This document shows positions 33,513-45,487 of a stretch of 64,000 nucleotides of DNA, in pieces (the first letter of the stretch is position 1; each line of letters begins with the position of its first letter). The stretch is taken from assembly GCA_013076295.1 (NCBI GenBank), contig RQOL01000465.1, forward strand, positions 210,111-274,110, read 5' to 3'. Under the pieces are notes generated by a model. That model did not search any database and had not been told where the DNA came from. It saw only the letters and a program-made list of their open reading frames with translations. This DNA is from Sanderia malayensis. Lineage: Eukaryota; Cnidaria; Scyphozoa; Semaeostomeae; Pelagiidae. The translations under genes and the position numbers were made by a program.

Positions 33513-36269
33513 CAGGGTTGGTAGATGACTGCACATGGCTGTTGCCAAAGGTCTGGTGAGAAATTGCCAAAAAATGCCAATAAAAAACTAAACAAAATAT
33601 GCCAAAACTTGCCAATTTTTCTCATATAATGCCAAAATTGTGCAAAAAATGCCAAGTAGTACTAAAATTTTTCAGAAATTACGCATGCGCATTCCTTCGT
33701 GCGGCGTGCATGAGAAACGTGTTGAAAGCAAAAAATATATCTGGCACATTATTTGATAACATAACATAGCAATAAAATAGCAAACAACTCAAACAAGGAA
33801 GCAAGAAAAGAAACATGAACATCAAGAGAAACTGATAAGCAAAACACGATTCAAACAAAACTGTCTAAAAAGGAAACACTTCATCTGCATTGTCTGCCAA
33901 GGCTGTCTTCGCGGGGTCGTTGTACATGTGTTCTGAATTGAACATCTCCAGCATTCTTTTAGTAACAGCAAAGTCACGACAACATTTTCCACTCATGTGA
34001 AGTTCACTGCGAATTCTAACCAGAGCACTCAATAATTCCAGCCCCATTTGGTTTCTGGTCTTACTTTTGATGGCTGTTACTTCAGAGAATGAGCGCTCCA
34101 CGACAGCATTGCTTACTGGGTTAGTAAGGCAGGCTAATGCATATTTTGCAAGGTCTTGAAATGGATTTTGGTCGAGTGTGTTTCGGAATTGACTTATTCC
34201 ACACCAGAATTGGACTGTGTCGTCAGGAACTCTGCCATTGAAAGGCGGCTCTTCTTTCCAGTCTCTGAACAGCATCTTTCGGTACTGTTCCTCGATCTTT
34301 TCAGCACATTCATTTCTCAAGTGCGGAAGTGGAAGGCTATTGAATGGACTCCTGTCTTTTTGGCTCAATACCTTCCTTGGATGTAATGAGCTGAGCCCTT
34401 TGAAAAGATTTTCTGTATCTGGAAGTTGTTTATCAACCTGACTAAGAGCTTCTGTTAGAAACAAATGGCATCGCTGCTTCATTTCCTGCACTTTTTCATG
34501 AGCAGAACAGCTATTTCCTTGGGTCTGCAAATATTTTCTGCCTCAAATTTCCCACCAAAATCCACTTGATCAATCTTCAGTATGCTGCCTTGGGCATCAT
34601 AAATTCTTGCTTTCAGACTTTTCCCGTGAGCCAAAAGCTCTTTGTGCATTTCTTCAGGGTCTGCCTGAGTGGCTTGAAAAAATGCATTGACGCATTCGAA
34701 TTCCGTGATCAGGGGAGATGCAAAATGAAAGTATAAGAAAATTATTTGGTCATTCAGCATGTCAAGAATCGTACGGGCCTTGTACCTTGACTCCTGACTT
34801 GTTTCTGAATGGCGACTGCAAAATAAGCTTTAAGCTCTTCCCAATTCACCAAACAGTTATAAACAACTTTCCCCCGTACAAGCCATCTAGTTGTAGAACT
34901 CTTTTGGAAGGGCAATGGTGTTCCCATGCGATCATTTCCGGCATTCATAACATTGAACAGGGTCTTAAATGCTTCCCTCCTTACTGTACTTTTTGAGAAC
35001 CACTTTGGAATTTCAGAAAGCAGAAATCCAAGGCTGGAAGGCAAAGTTTCGAAAGCATACTTAATACACAGGGCGAGAGAATGGCAGATACACTTCACCT
35101 GGATGCAGTTCGGAGCGACATCCCGAAGTCTTGACCAGACTGAATTATGTTCTCCTACCATCACTGATGCACCATTGCATCCGTAACCAATACAGTCTTG
35201 AATTCTTAAGCCAATGCCTACAAGACAACTACTTAGAGCTTGAAAGAGAGTTTCTCCAGTCGCCTCTATCACCGGTACAAGTTCAACAAAAGATGTCATT
35301 ATCTTGTTGTGGCTGTCGCTGTGGTAGCGAACCATGACACAAAGAAGCTTCGTTGTTGATATATCTGTTGATTCATCCAATATTACTGAAAACGTTTTCC
35401 CTTTGACATCCTTTGCTAACTCCTCTTTTATTGCCGGGGCCACAACGTTTGAGATGATGTTGGTGCACTTTCTGCGATGCAGCTTTATGTTCTCTAGCTT
35501 GCTCCCCTTTCCATTCTTCACAATCACCTCACCAAGATGATCAATGGTCATAATGGCAGAATGGCATGCGACTGAAACAGAAAGTTCAATTTCTGCTTCC
35601 TTTACTAGGTCATCTTCTTTTGACATGCGAATTACTGGAATAGTTCTGCAGCTGGCTGTGTCTTGCATCCTTCGGACATGCTTATCAGTTTTTTCATGAG
35701 TGGCCAGAGAAGATGCCCTCGGTTGAACTAATGTCCTACATAGTTTGCAGTAAGCATTTTCGGTTCCATCTGATGCTTTAGATACCCACTGAAATTTTGA
35801 TTCCCATGATTTATTATACTTTTTTCCACTATTGTAACGTCCTTTCCATTTTGTCGCCATTTTTGAATCAGACTTTCACTTTCATAACTTTGGAAATCAT
35901 CAAAAACTACTGAAACATTCTGCAAGGCCGGGAAATTTATACTTAATTCATATGAACAACAGTGAAGGCAAACATTGTATTGGTTTCATGACCTAGACTT
36001 TATGAATGAGATTTGTTTTGAGTCAGACATTATTTTTAAAACATTATTAAAATTGTTTAGATTTAGATTGTACATGTACATTTTGGTGATTTCATGGAGT
36101 TGAGTCGAGATAAGACAAAAATCTGCAGTTTTTATTCTTCAAGGTAGATAATTTATAAAATTGCCAAAAATATGCCAAATTGCCAAAAGAAAAATCCACT
36201 GCCAGCAAGGTGCTGAAAAACGCCAAAATTCTAAAATTTGGCAATTAAATTGCCAATATACCAACCCTG
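33513..36269 (-). mobile_element. Complete-ended hAT element, 2757 bp
   Basis: Left end CAGGGTTGGTA, right end TACCAACCCTG in inverted form (11-bp inverted repeat, last two bases of the right arm by context), flanked by perfect 8-bp duplications as expected for hAT. Both subterminal regions (33540-33660 and 36130-36260) carry many copies of TTGCCAA or ATGCCAAA in either orientation, likely transposase-binding sites. One transposase gene lies on the minus strand. Confidence 0.95.
33865..35860 (-). pseudogene. hAT transposase with BED-type finger, two frameshifts
   Basis: The ATG at 35860 starts the protein. A BED-type finger lies at about residues 20-64: FQWVSKAS, YCKLC, and HEKTDKH. The catalytic domain follows: FSVILDESTDIS (first Asp), GYGCNGASVMVG (intact hATs have C-D-G-A, so the second catalytic Asp is Asn here), CICHSLALCIKYA and SSTTRWLVR. 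A single-base shift near 34770 and another near 34510 move the frame. The C-terminal dimerisation region VVERSFSEVTAIKSKTRNQM lies at about 34060. Apart from the two shifts and the Asp change it spans the whole family length. Its promoter would lie in the right subterminal region. Confidence 0.9.
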
Positions 36270-36277
36270 GTCAGAAT
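36270..36277. repeat. Target-site duplication of hAT element, right copy
   Basis: GTCAGAAT, identical to 33505-33512. Confidence 0.9.
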
Positions 36278-37196
36278 TTATACTCTGTGGTGAAAAATTT
36301 TGACTGCCAAACTTCATGGCGATATCTCTCATGACGAGAACAAACATTTTTTGAATGTCAGGTATCCAAGCGTCATTTTATACTAAAGTTTATTAGCTAT
36401 AAGTTATATATATAACAAATTTTGGAAAAAAATCCTGCTTTCTTTTTTGTAACAAATTCAAAAAATATTACAGAGATATTTTTGCATCACTATTGTTTGC
36501 TACTGATCGAATGATAAAGAAAGAACACATACCAAAAGATGCAGGACATCAAGAAGCATCTTTTGGTGACACTTGTTTTGCTTTGGGGCATTACTAAACA
36601 GTCCCAAAATTCTAGCTTCACCCCTGTTTGTCTGAAGGGCCTTGGTGTGCTGTACTTCTTGGATTTTTCTCTGGACTTGCATCCAGACTCTTGTGGTATC
36701 TGGACATGAGCAAAATCAATGTGGGCAACTTGGTCTTCTAATCAAAGGTCCTCGCATTTCACCAGGCTGTAAATTTTTATTAGTAACTTCTTTTCCGTAT
36801 TTTTAAAATGTAGACAATGACAAGAATAGACATGATGAGAAAACCAGAGACAAACTCCGTTGACAAGTTTAGTTGACAAATTCAATTGACAAATCCATAA
36901 ATTAAATTGAAATAACTAAGACATAACCAGTAAAAATTCACATAACGTTTCGCTGAGTAACTGTCAGCATCCTCAGATGACGAGAAGTAGTGTATATGCA
37001 ATATTTATATATTAGCAAACAAAGGCATAACTAAAAGAAAAGAATACAATCGTGAAATAGTTGAGAGGCAACATACAAACTAAAATGCAATGAAAAACAA
37101 AGAAAACAATGATAAATTAATTAAAATAGCTGTATGGGAATGGTAGACGTTTGCTTGTTAAGGGAGGGGTGGTCATGCTTTCTTTAAAATAGAAAA
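36278..37196. other. Spacer, nothing recognised
   Basis: AT-rich DNA. A short ORF at 36500-36682 has no motif. Confidence 0.5.
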
Positions 37197-37893
37197 GTAG
37201 ATGACACTTTTTGTTTATTTAAGTCTCATGAGTGTAGATGACACTTTTTGTTTATTTAAGTCTCACGAGCAAATTCATCAGTTCCATAATTATCTTAACA
37301 ATATCCATCCCAATCTTAAGTTTACAGCTGAAGTTGAAAATTCTGGATCCCTCTCCTTTTTAGATGATTTTGTTTCCCACCTAGACCTTGGTTTTGAAAC
37401 TAGTTTGTTTAGAAAAAAGACTTGTGGCTTATATTCTCATTTTGCCTCTCTCACTCCCCTTAAATTTAAGCGTAATCTTATCTCCATTTTGTTGATGCGA
37501 GCCTACAGGATCTGTTCATCTTATGCTACATTTCATATTGAAGTTACCTGTATTAAACGTTTTCTTAGTCTTAATGGTTACCCTCTGCAACTTATTGACT
37601 ATACTATTCGTATGTTTCTTAATAAATTATACCAGCCACCTATTTGCAAAGATACTGTTCCACACAAGAAAATTTTGGTTTGTCTCCCGTTTTTAGGATC
37701 TCATTCTCTTCAAATATGTAAAAAACTTAATAAGATTTTTTCTGAAGCCTATCCGTATATTAAACTTCGTTTCGTTTCTTCCTCCTTTAAACGTATCTCA
37801 TCTTTCTTTCATTTTAAAGACCGTTTTCCTGTTTCCATTGTTCTCAGGTTGTTTATCAATTTAAGTGCACAGGTTGTAATGCCTGTTCCTTCC
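37197..37893 (+). pseudogene. Penelope-like retroelement fragment, reverse transcriptase C-terminal part
   Basis: Begins exactly at VDDTFCLF, the catalytic motif, which is present twice because of a 37-base tandem duplication (units start at 37197 and 37234). It continues with NNIHPNLKFTAEVEN, SLSFLDDFV, SLFRKKT-GLYSHFAS, LKFKRNLISILL and the thumb region (RAYRICSSYATFHIE), then LVCLPFLGSHSLQICKKLNK. A frame change near 37840 precedes VVYQFKCTGCNA, where the GIY-YIG endonuclease of Penelope elements normally starts. The similarity stops there. So both the polymerase N-terminus and the endonuclease are missing. Confidence 0.85.
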
Positions 37894-38159
37894 CTGTCTT
37901 TTTTTCTGTCCAAGTACTTGTTCCATAAGATTTGACAACAATGGAATTATCTGATGAAATTTTTTCCCACAGTTACCTTGGCATTTTGAAACTGATTGTG
38001 GTAATGTGCTTCGGAGATTCAACTCAAATTATTTAGGTTCATCAACATGTGGGTTTGCAAATCTTATGTTTCCTGGGGAAGAATCATTCTTTTGCACGTT
38101 ATCTGCTTGTTTCTGTCTCCACTGCTGTGACGTAGGCTCTTATCTCATGAGAATCTTGT
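37894..38159. other. Spacer between Penelope fragment and Mutator-like gene
   Basis: No clear signal. It may hold the 3' end of the neighbouring minus-strand gene. Confidence 0.4.
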
Positions 38160-40607
38160 CTATCGTGCATTTTCTTCATGTACCATATTACTACCAGTAT
38201 GCTCAATTTTCCAAAAAGACTGATTATGTTTTTCTACAAAGTGAAGCCATTCAATGCCATTTTGGTAGTACAAGCCAACAGTGTCGGTGCCAGTCTGTAC
38301 TGACTGAATTACACTTTCAATGAACTTTGCCTTTCTTTTTCTTACAAACCACTCACAAAATCCAGGACACAGTTTTTCCCACTTTTCTTCCAATGAGCTT
38401 AACTTGACATTGAAATCTTCATTATCAAAAGAGTCAGCCAGACTATACTCATACACATTGCATTTTCTTTCACCATAAATGTCTTTTATAATTTCACTTT
38501 TGGTCTGATTTTGTTGAGCTTGGTTTATCTTTAAAACCTGGAGAAGTTTCAATAGCTTTTCTTCATCTCTGGAACTCAAATAACGAACGCAAAGCAAACG
38601 CTTTAAATCAGGAATATGGTGCTTGAATCCTGAAAAATCGCTTCCTCCGTCTCCACATCGACCTTTTTGAGATTTCGAAGTCCAGGATCAGCAACAATAA
38701 GCTCCAGTGCAAGACGAGAAAAGGAATCAGGTCCCTTTGTAAAGTGGAACATTGCTGGTCCCAGAAAAACTGGATGCTTTCCACTTGATGAATGCACAAT
38801 GCGTTTGTTTCTGTAGCAAGTATCAGTTACCCGAAGATCACATAAGTTGAATTTTGTATCTACTCCAAGAACAGAGACTGCCTCTACTTTATCACAACAG
38901 AACTGCTTAATGTCATCTATTTGCTTTGGAGAATACACAAAAAAGAAGTATGCAGACCTAGTTGCTACAATGGTTTGAATGAAATCACAGGTCTTTTGCT
39001 CATGGATTATCTGTAACATTTCATCAGATGCAGCTGACACTCTTTGATCACCACTTTCTTTCTTCTTTTTCAACTGTGATTTACGATTATAAATCTGCTT
39101 CATGTCTCTTGGCTCTTGTGATTGTGAGAGGGACTTCAAAGGTCCACCTGAATTTTCAAGAACATGATCGTAGGCTTCAAAAGGAGTTTTGCCATTCATA
39201 AGCAGAATTTCTTCAGCTTGTAGTGTACTGGTGGCAGTCCTGTAATATGATCTTTGCATATTGTTGCCAGCTTTACAATTCCCGTGGGGAAGTATTTGAA
39301 TATCATCATCTTCATCCAAGAGCTGTTTTGTACACGAGTAAACCACACACATATAATCCTCATAGTTTTGTTTGCTGTTTGCCTTAATCCTGACAATCAT
39401 TCTTCTGAGGCTGGGTATGCTTTTATTTTGACGATAGTAGCGCTCAATACTATAGACATCGCTTTCACAAACAAGCACATTTTCGTAAGCTCTCCCATCA
39501 CGCTGTTTATAGTAGAATCCTTTACTGCTTTTGTGCACTTTGAAAGCCCTAGCATTGTCCTTCTTTTCATTGATCTGCACATAATAGTATGATGTTACTT
39601 TGTTTGAATTAATGTACGCACCATTGTCATCGCTTGTAATATCATCTACAGAGTAGTTCTTAATGGTGTACATGTAATCTCTTCTCACACCTTTAACTGG
39701 ATATCGCTCTTCATATTGTTCAGGATTGAGCAAAAGCACATAAAGAAGCTGTTCTGCTGTTGGATTTTCACATGTAAAGCTGCCACACCTGAAACACAAA
39801 AAGCAAAACATTTTCAGGTGTATGAAGAGAACAGGAGATCAACTGAATAATGATCAGGGATAACAATTACAATTCTTAAAAGTGGTTTGTTAAAAGTAGG
39901 ATTCTTATAAGATATGATTCCTACTGTTAATTGCACTACTAACCTTTGACAAAATTTTGAGTCATCTGTTTTCTCCAGTGTTTCTTCATAAAATACTTCA
40001 ATAAGGTCGAAATGACAATGTGCTCTTCTGAGCAAAATCTTGTTGGGATACTTCTCACCGATTATCCCAATTGGTTCCTCATTGATGTCACTGTAAATAA
40101 ATAACCTGCACTTGTAAACATTTGCAAATGCTTCTAATATCAAATTGACGGTCCCAGAACAGTACACTCTCTGATTTGTGTATTCTGATAGTTCTGCTAA
40201 CAAATTATCTTCAGTGACGTGACTGAACTTACTGTAAAGTGCAATATTTCCCATAATCTCATTTTCAAGTTTGCCAAGAACAGTTGGTAAGGGTTCACAA
40301 AATTTTCTGCAAAGCAGTGTGCGATGCAATGCCCAACTCCAGCAATTTTTTTTATTTTGAAAACTGCACCGTCACCCACGGTGGGTTTGCGTCCACGATC
40401 AGGCCTAAGCCTAGGCCCAGCACTGGTACTGCTACTGGTTCTGCTGCAATCATTTTGTAATTCTGAATCTTCTGATTTCAGATCCAAAGGCATACTGATA
40501 CTGTTATCTATGCACTTTTTTTTCTTTGGGGATGGTTCTTTTACATTCACAATGAAGCAATCTTCTTCACTGCTGCTCGGACCATCTCCTTCGGCTTCTT
40601 CACCCAT
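38160..40607 (-). pseudogene. Mutator-like (MULE) transposase with N-terminal OTU-like domain
   Basis: The ATG at 40607 starts an acidic, Ser-rich leader, then an OTU-like Cys protease core (AGVGHCIAHCFAENF). OTU proteases have D-G-x-C; here V replaces the Asp. After a frameshift near 40290 the OTU fold continues (LLAELSEYTNQRVYC, CRLFIYS) to its HFDLI His motif. A likely intron (39789-39943, GT..AG) follows. The transposase then spans 38603-39788: SVLGVDTKFNLCDLRVTDT (first Asp), HPVFLGPAMFHFTKG and DSFSRLALEL. Another frameshift at about 38600 leads to LLCVRYLSSRDEEKLLKLLQ and KLCPGFCEWF, GLYYQNGIEWLHF near 38250. At least two frameshifts, so inactive. I did not find the terminal repeats. 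Confidence 0.75.
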
Positions 40608-40890
40608 TTCTATTTCTTTGCCATGTGCTCAGCTCAGATGGAATATGGATGGAATGGAGGCACGGCTGATGATTGTTCCAATGTTTCGGATCCGGGATAA
40701 GGGAAGGTCAGAGCAAGGGTGACCTGGTTGGGGTTTAAGATGGAAAATTCACCGGGAACATTTCAGTTCTTTGTTAATTCTGGATAACTCTGGTCCGGTT
40801 TTTAGTGAGCCGACATAAACCTTTTAACATTTTTGGCAGCTGTTTGCGGGTGGTTGGGGCTGGTTGGGGGTAGTTGGGCCTGGTTTCAGA
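40608..40890. other. Region upstream of the Mutator-like gene
   Basis: Contains G-rich repeats (GGTTGGGGCTGGTTGGGGGTAG near 40850). No gene seen. Terminal repeats of the Mutator-like element may lie here but were not identified. Confidence 0.45.
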
Positions 40891-41700
40891 CATATTTGGT
40901 ATCTGATTTCATATTTGAATCAACCATACTGAGAAGCATGCTGTACATTATTTTGAAACTCTACTGTCATTCATAACATTTTTAGTAAACTCAACTTAAA
41001 CACCTTGCTAAAGAAATTCTGCCATAATTGGCTGGTCATTATTTTTTTATATTCTTCTCTGGTATGCTAACTATAGCACACTACATATCAAAAGATGCCA
41101 ACAACCTTATCTACAACTCTATTAGGATAGGGTTTTTTCACAACCAAATTTCATTCATACAATTTGTTAAACACATTCGTTTTACAACGAAAAACGAACA
41201 CAAGAATATAGGTCTTTGCTTCTAAAATTTTTTTGGGAAGACACATTTGGAATCTGATTTCATATTTGAATCCACCATACAGGGAAGCATGCTGTAAATT
41301 ATTCTAGAACCTCTACTGTCATTAATAACAATTTTAGTAAGCTCAACTTAAACACCTTGCTAAAGAGATTCTGCCAGAATTGGCTGGCTAGTTTTATTTT
41401 GCTATGCTTCCCTGGTACACTAACTATAGCACACCACATATCAAAAGATGCACAACAACCTAATCTACAACTCTATTAGGATAGTTTTTTTTCACAACCA
41501 AATTTCATTTCTATAATTTATTAAACACACTCTTTTTACAAAGAAGAACGAGCAAAAGAATATAGGTTTTTGCTTCCAAAATGTCTTTGGAAAGACATGT
41601 TTGGTATCTGATTTCATATTTGAATCAACCATACTAAGAAGCATGCTGTACATTATTTTGGAAACTCTACTGTCATTCATAACAATTTGAGGAAACTCAA
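40891..41700 (+). repeat. Tandem repeat, about 352-bp unit, 2.3 copies
   Basis: ATCTGATTTCATATTTGAAT recurs at 40901, 41252 and 41606, giving units of 351 and 354 bases. Units agree over most of their length. No coding signal. The array stops exactly where the next element's TTAA begins. Confidence 0.9.
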
Positions 41701-41705
41701 CTTAA

Positions 41706-43101
41706 AGGCCTACTGCAATAAAAAAAAGTGATATAATGTTTTTGCATTTCATGGTAAACCTATTCGAACTGATCATAAAACCGTTTCCAGAATGAAAATT
41801 GATCCAGTAGAATTGTTTTTACAAGCCCGCAAAGTCGTCGATTTTGCCATTTCAACTGCGACAAACGTGACGTAATAACAAGGACCCATTTCAAGTTTCT
41901 GTATTGAAGTGTATTGTAGCTTTTTACTCCACTCCGTCTAGCTCAATAAATAACTAATTAATTAAAAATCGCATCCCAAGGCATAAATATTTAAGTGTTT
42001 TCACAAATTTTAAAATTTTTTTCATAATTTTAAAAGGCGATTTGGGGGGAGTAATTGGGGTCTGAATTGGGGTCCGGTTTTGGTCATAACGTCAAACTGC
42101 GGGAAGGCAATCAGCCGCGGCGGAGAGCGGAAGCAAACAACGGGGATTATCAGTGGCGAGATGAAATATACTTTTGCATTTGACTTGACTGAGTCGCGTA
42201 TGATGTATATGTGAGAAAATGCAGAGATGTTTTCAGAATCTACATGGACTATTTACGCTCAGAGTTGGCTTTTTAAGATATATCTGATGCTGCTAAGTTG
42301 TTGTCAGTCCAGTCTCATCAAAACGAATTACTTTTACATCACATCTGGCTGGAACGCCAAGTTGCTACAGTGTTTTCATCGGGGTAGAAGTTGGAGAAAT
42401 AAAATAGAACTAATCCCAATATTCTGCATAGAAATTTGTTATCATAGTCAGATGTGTTACAAGTTTTCTGTTGAAACACGATGGTTCCAAAATTCCAAGT
42501 GGCCAAAATTGAAACTGGTGGTTCCGTAGCAACTTTATGTTTTTAATTTCTGTCTGGCCTATGTGTATTGTGAGCAAAAAGCACGCCTTCAGCTCTCCTT
42601 CTCTGTTTCATTTCAAATTTGTTTTGAAAACGGCTGCCTAAAAATCCCATTTATTAATCAACTGCTGTAACAGCTTACTTTGCCTGGTCCTCTAACAACG
42701 ACCCCGGCCATCGTGTTTGTTACTAGTTTTAATCACACAGCTCCGCCATCCATGATTTCTGACAAACTTCCTTTGTGAATGCATGCTTCCAGCTGCTTGT
42801 AAATCAGACCACGCGGAATAAGATGTCTTTCGGCTGACCACGCGGTTGTAGAGCCCCTTTTCAAAGCGCCGCTATAGCGTTACCGTAAGTTCAATTTTTT
42901 TGGTTAATAGCTGAAACGACGGCCGGAAAGTTATAGTATTGTACCCTGGGAACGATTTTTTAATAAGGGCCGGGGCTAGGCATAGTGCAGATTTGAAAAC
43001 TTTTCCCTAAACTCTCCCATTATAAAAGTCGATTTGTGTCCTGGTTATGACGTCATATCATGTCGCAGTCAGTGAAAGTGATTTTTGATTGCAGTAGGCC
43101 T
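41706..43101 (+). mobile_element. TTAA-type non-autonomous element A, 1396 bp
   Basis: Terminal inverted repeats start AGGCCTACTGCAAT and end ATTGCAGTAGGCCT, flanked by TTAA at 41702-41705 and 43102-43105. TTAA duplications are typical of piggyBac and Kolobok elements. I see no transposase, so it is probably non-autonomous. An ORF at 42227-42529 recurs in the inverted copy B, but this follows from sequence identity and does not prove coding. Confidence 0.85.
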
Positions 43102-43105
43102 TTAA

Positions 43106-44243
43106 AGCCCCACTGCAATCAAAAATTACTTTCCCGTTTTTTTGCATAAAATGAAATTTCAATCTTTACTGATTACTCTGGTGCCTGTTGTGTTTTTATT
43201 CGATCACGATAAGTATACTAAATTTGGCTTTGAAATGGGGCACTGAGTGCGACATGGTATGACGTCATAACCAGGACACAAATCGGCTTTTATAATGGGA
43301 GAGTATCGGGAAAAGGTGTTCAAATCTTCGCTGTGCGGACCCCAGCCTTTATTTAAAAAATCGCTTCCCAGGGTACAACACTATAACTTTCCGCGCGTCG
43401 TTTCAGCTATTAACCAAAAAATTTGAACTTACGGTAACGCTATGGCGGCGTTTTGAAAAAGGGTACTACAAACTGCGCGGTCAGTCAAAAGACATCTTGT
43501 TCCGCGCGGTCTGATTTCCAAGCAGCTGGAAGCATTCGCAAAGGAAGCTTGTCAGAAATCATGGATGGCGGAGCTGTGTTAGTAAAACTAGTAGCAAACA
43601 CGATGGCCGGGGATGTTGTTAGATGAGCAGGCAAAGTCAGCTGTTACAGCAGTTAAGTTAATTAATAAATGGGATTTTCAAGCAGCCGTTTTAAAAACAA
43701 ATTTGAAATGAAACAGATAAGGAGAGCTGAACACATCTGAATATGATACTACTTGTAACATTTGTAACTTGTAACACATCTGAATATGATAATAAATTCC
43801 CATGCAGAATATTGCGAATAGTTCTATTTTATTTCTCCGACTTCTACCCCAATGAAAACACTGTAGCAACTTGGCGTTCCAGCCAGACGTGATGTAAAAG
43901 TAATTCGTTTTGATAAGACTGGACTGGCAACAACTTAGCAGCATCAGATATATTATAAAAAGCCAACTCTGAGCGTAAATAGTCCATGTAGATTCTGAAA
44001 ACATCTCTGCATTCTCTCACACATACATCATATGCGACTCAGCCAAGTCAAATCAAATGCAAAAGTATATTTCATCTCGACACTGATAATCCCTGTTGTT
44101 TGCTTCCGCTCTCCGCCACGGCTGATCACCCTCCCGCAGTTTGACGTCACGTCCAAAACTGCCCCAATTCGGACCCCAATTACTCCCCCCAAATCGCTTT
44201 CTAAAATTATGAAAAAAATTTTAAAATTTGTGAAAACATTTAA
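43106..44243 (-). mobile_element. TTAA-type element B, inverted and truncated copy of A
   Basis: Starts AGCCCCACTGCAATCAAAAA directly after the TTAA that ends element A, and mirrors A back to its position 41993. The other end of B is missing and replaced at about 44243 by repeat R1. Together A and B form a palindrome with arms of about 1.1 kb and only the 4-base TTAA between them. Confidence 0.88.
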
Positions 44244-44418
44244 ATGATGTTTTCATTTGAAAATGTATGAAATTTGGAGTATATTTCTGCCAAAGAAATT
44301 GGCTACTGAAATCCGTTTGGTATTTTCATATTGTTATGTAAGTTTTGTTGCTCAGGCCTTAGGCCACTTCTAGGCATCATTTTTCATCAGGTTGTGCAAT
44401 ATTTTTGCTTACTAAGTG
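44242..44418 (-). repeat. Dispersed repeat R1, partial inverted copy
   Basis: The reverse complement begins CACTTAGTAAGCAAAAATAT and matches the first half of 47628-47990 and 962-1312. It abuts truncated element B. Confidence 0.8.
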
Positions 44419-44429
44419 CAGTAGGCGAC

Positions 44430-44775
44430 CGCCATTGTTGTTTCCGCATACTGTGAAGCTTAGGCCTAATGTAAACAAGCCCAAAGTTTTAATAAACAAA
44501 TTATGATAAAGCATTATCAGGCGAGCCAAACTGTTGTAAGATGAGTAGGTAGAGGCATGAGCGTTATTGAATGCAGCACACAAAGTGCGCCCTATCAGTT
44601 AATGTTTCTTGATAATAGATAGACAGGCAAGCAGAGTGAGCCAACCCATTGTAAATGCAGCGCACGGAGTGCGGGAACCACAGGCGAGTGTGGCCAGCTA
44701 ACCCAGTGTATGTGGGGTTGAAAGGGGCATGAGTGTAAGTGAATGCAGCGCACAAAGTGCCGCAACCACAGGCGA
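44430..44775 (-). repeat. Hairpin-rich repeat R2, inverted copy
   Basis: Reverse complement of the 18850-19345 family: CAGCGCACGGAGTGCG, GTGGGGTTGAAAGGGGCATG, and TTAGGCCTAATGTAAACAAG near 44463. Units are more diverged here. Confidence 0.8.
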
Positions 44776-44800
44776 CCGTAGCAATAATAGTGCTTTAAAA

Positions 44801-45255
44801 ATGGTAAGTAGGTAAATTCTACACATGCTTTGTGAATATAATATCATTGGAGAATCTCATTATGTTAGTGACATTGAAAGAAAAGTACATACCCAAAAAT
44901 CTGAACAGAATAAAAATCAAAGAGCAACTGCCAAACTGCAAATGCTGGAAAAAGAAGAAGATAATTGTGATTGAAACGGTAAGTAGTAAGCTATATTATA
45001 CACATAGTTGGTGAACATAATAGTAATGGAGAATCTCATTATCCAAGTAACATTGAACTGAAAGTACCTACCGAAAATGGGAACGAAATAAAAATCAACG
45101 GCAACTGCCAAGCTGCCAAACTGCCAAACTGCAAATACTCGAAAAAGATTAAGATAATTGTGATTTAAATGGTAAGTAGTAAGTTATGCATATGCTTGGT
45201 GAGCATGATAGTAATGGAGAATCTCATTATCTAATTAACATTGAAATGAAAGTAC
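44801..45255 (+). repeat. Tandem repeat, 175-193-bp unit, about 2.6 copies
   Basis: ATGGTAAGTA starts units at 44801, 44976 (as ACGGTAAGTA) and 45169. GGAGAATCTCATTAT occurs once per unit. The second unit is longer because of extra CTGCCAAA repeats. Confidence 0.85.
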
Positions 45256-45487
45256 ATAGAATGAAGATGGCCTCGTGGAATAAAATATGGACAACAGAAA
45301 TCGAGACCTCCTGGAAATGTCACAGAATGCGTAAATGTTGTCAGTATGTGGGTGGAAACACCCTGGTAGTGTGATTAATTATGAGAAGAAATGATTACAG
45401 AAAAAGAAGACTTTTCAAGATAAGCATATGTAATGTTGCACGTGCGCTGCATTCGTGTGCTGCATTCGTGCGCTGCATTTGTTCGTG

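Noticed and set aside
42227..44004. Mirrored ORF present in both arms of the palindrome, seeming conserved
   Set aside because: The arms are copies of the same element, so shared sequence does not show coding selection, and no motif is present.
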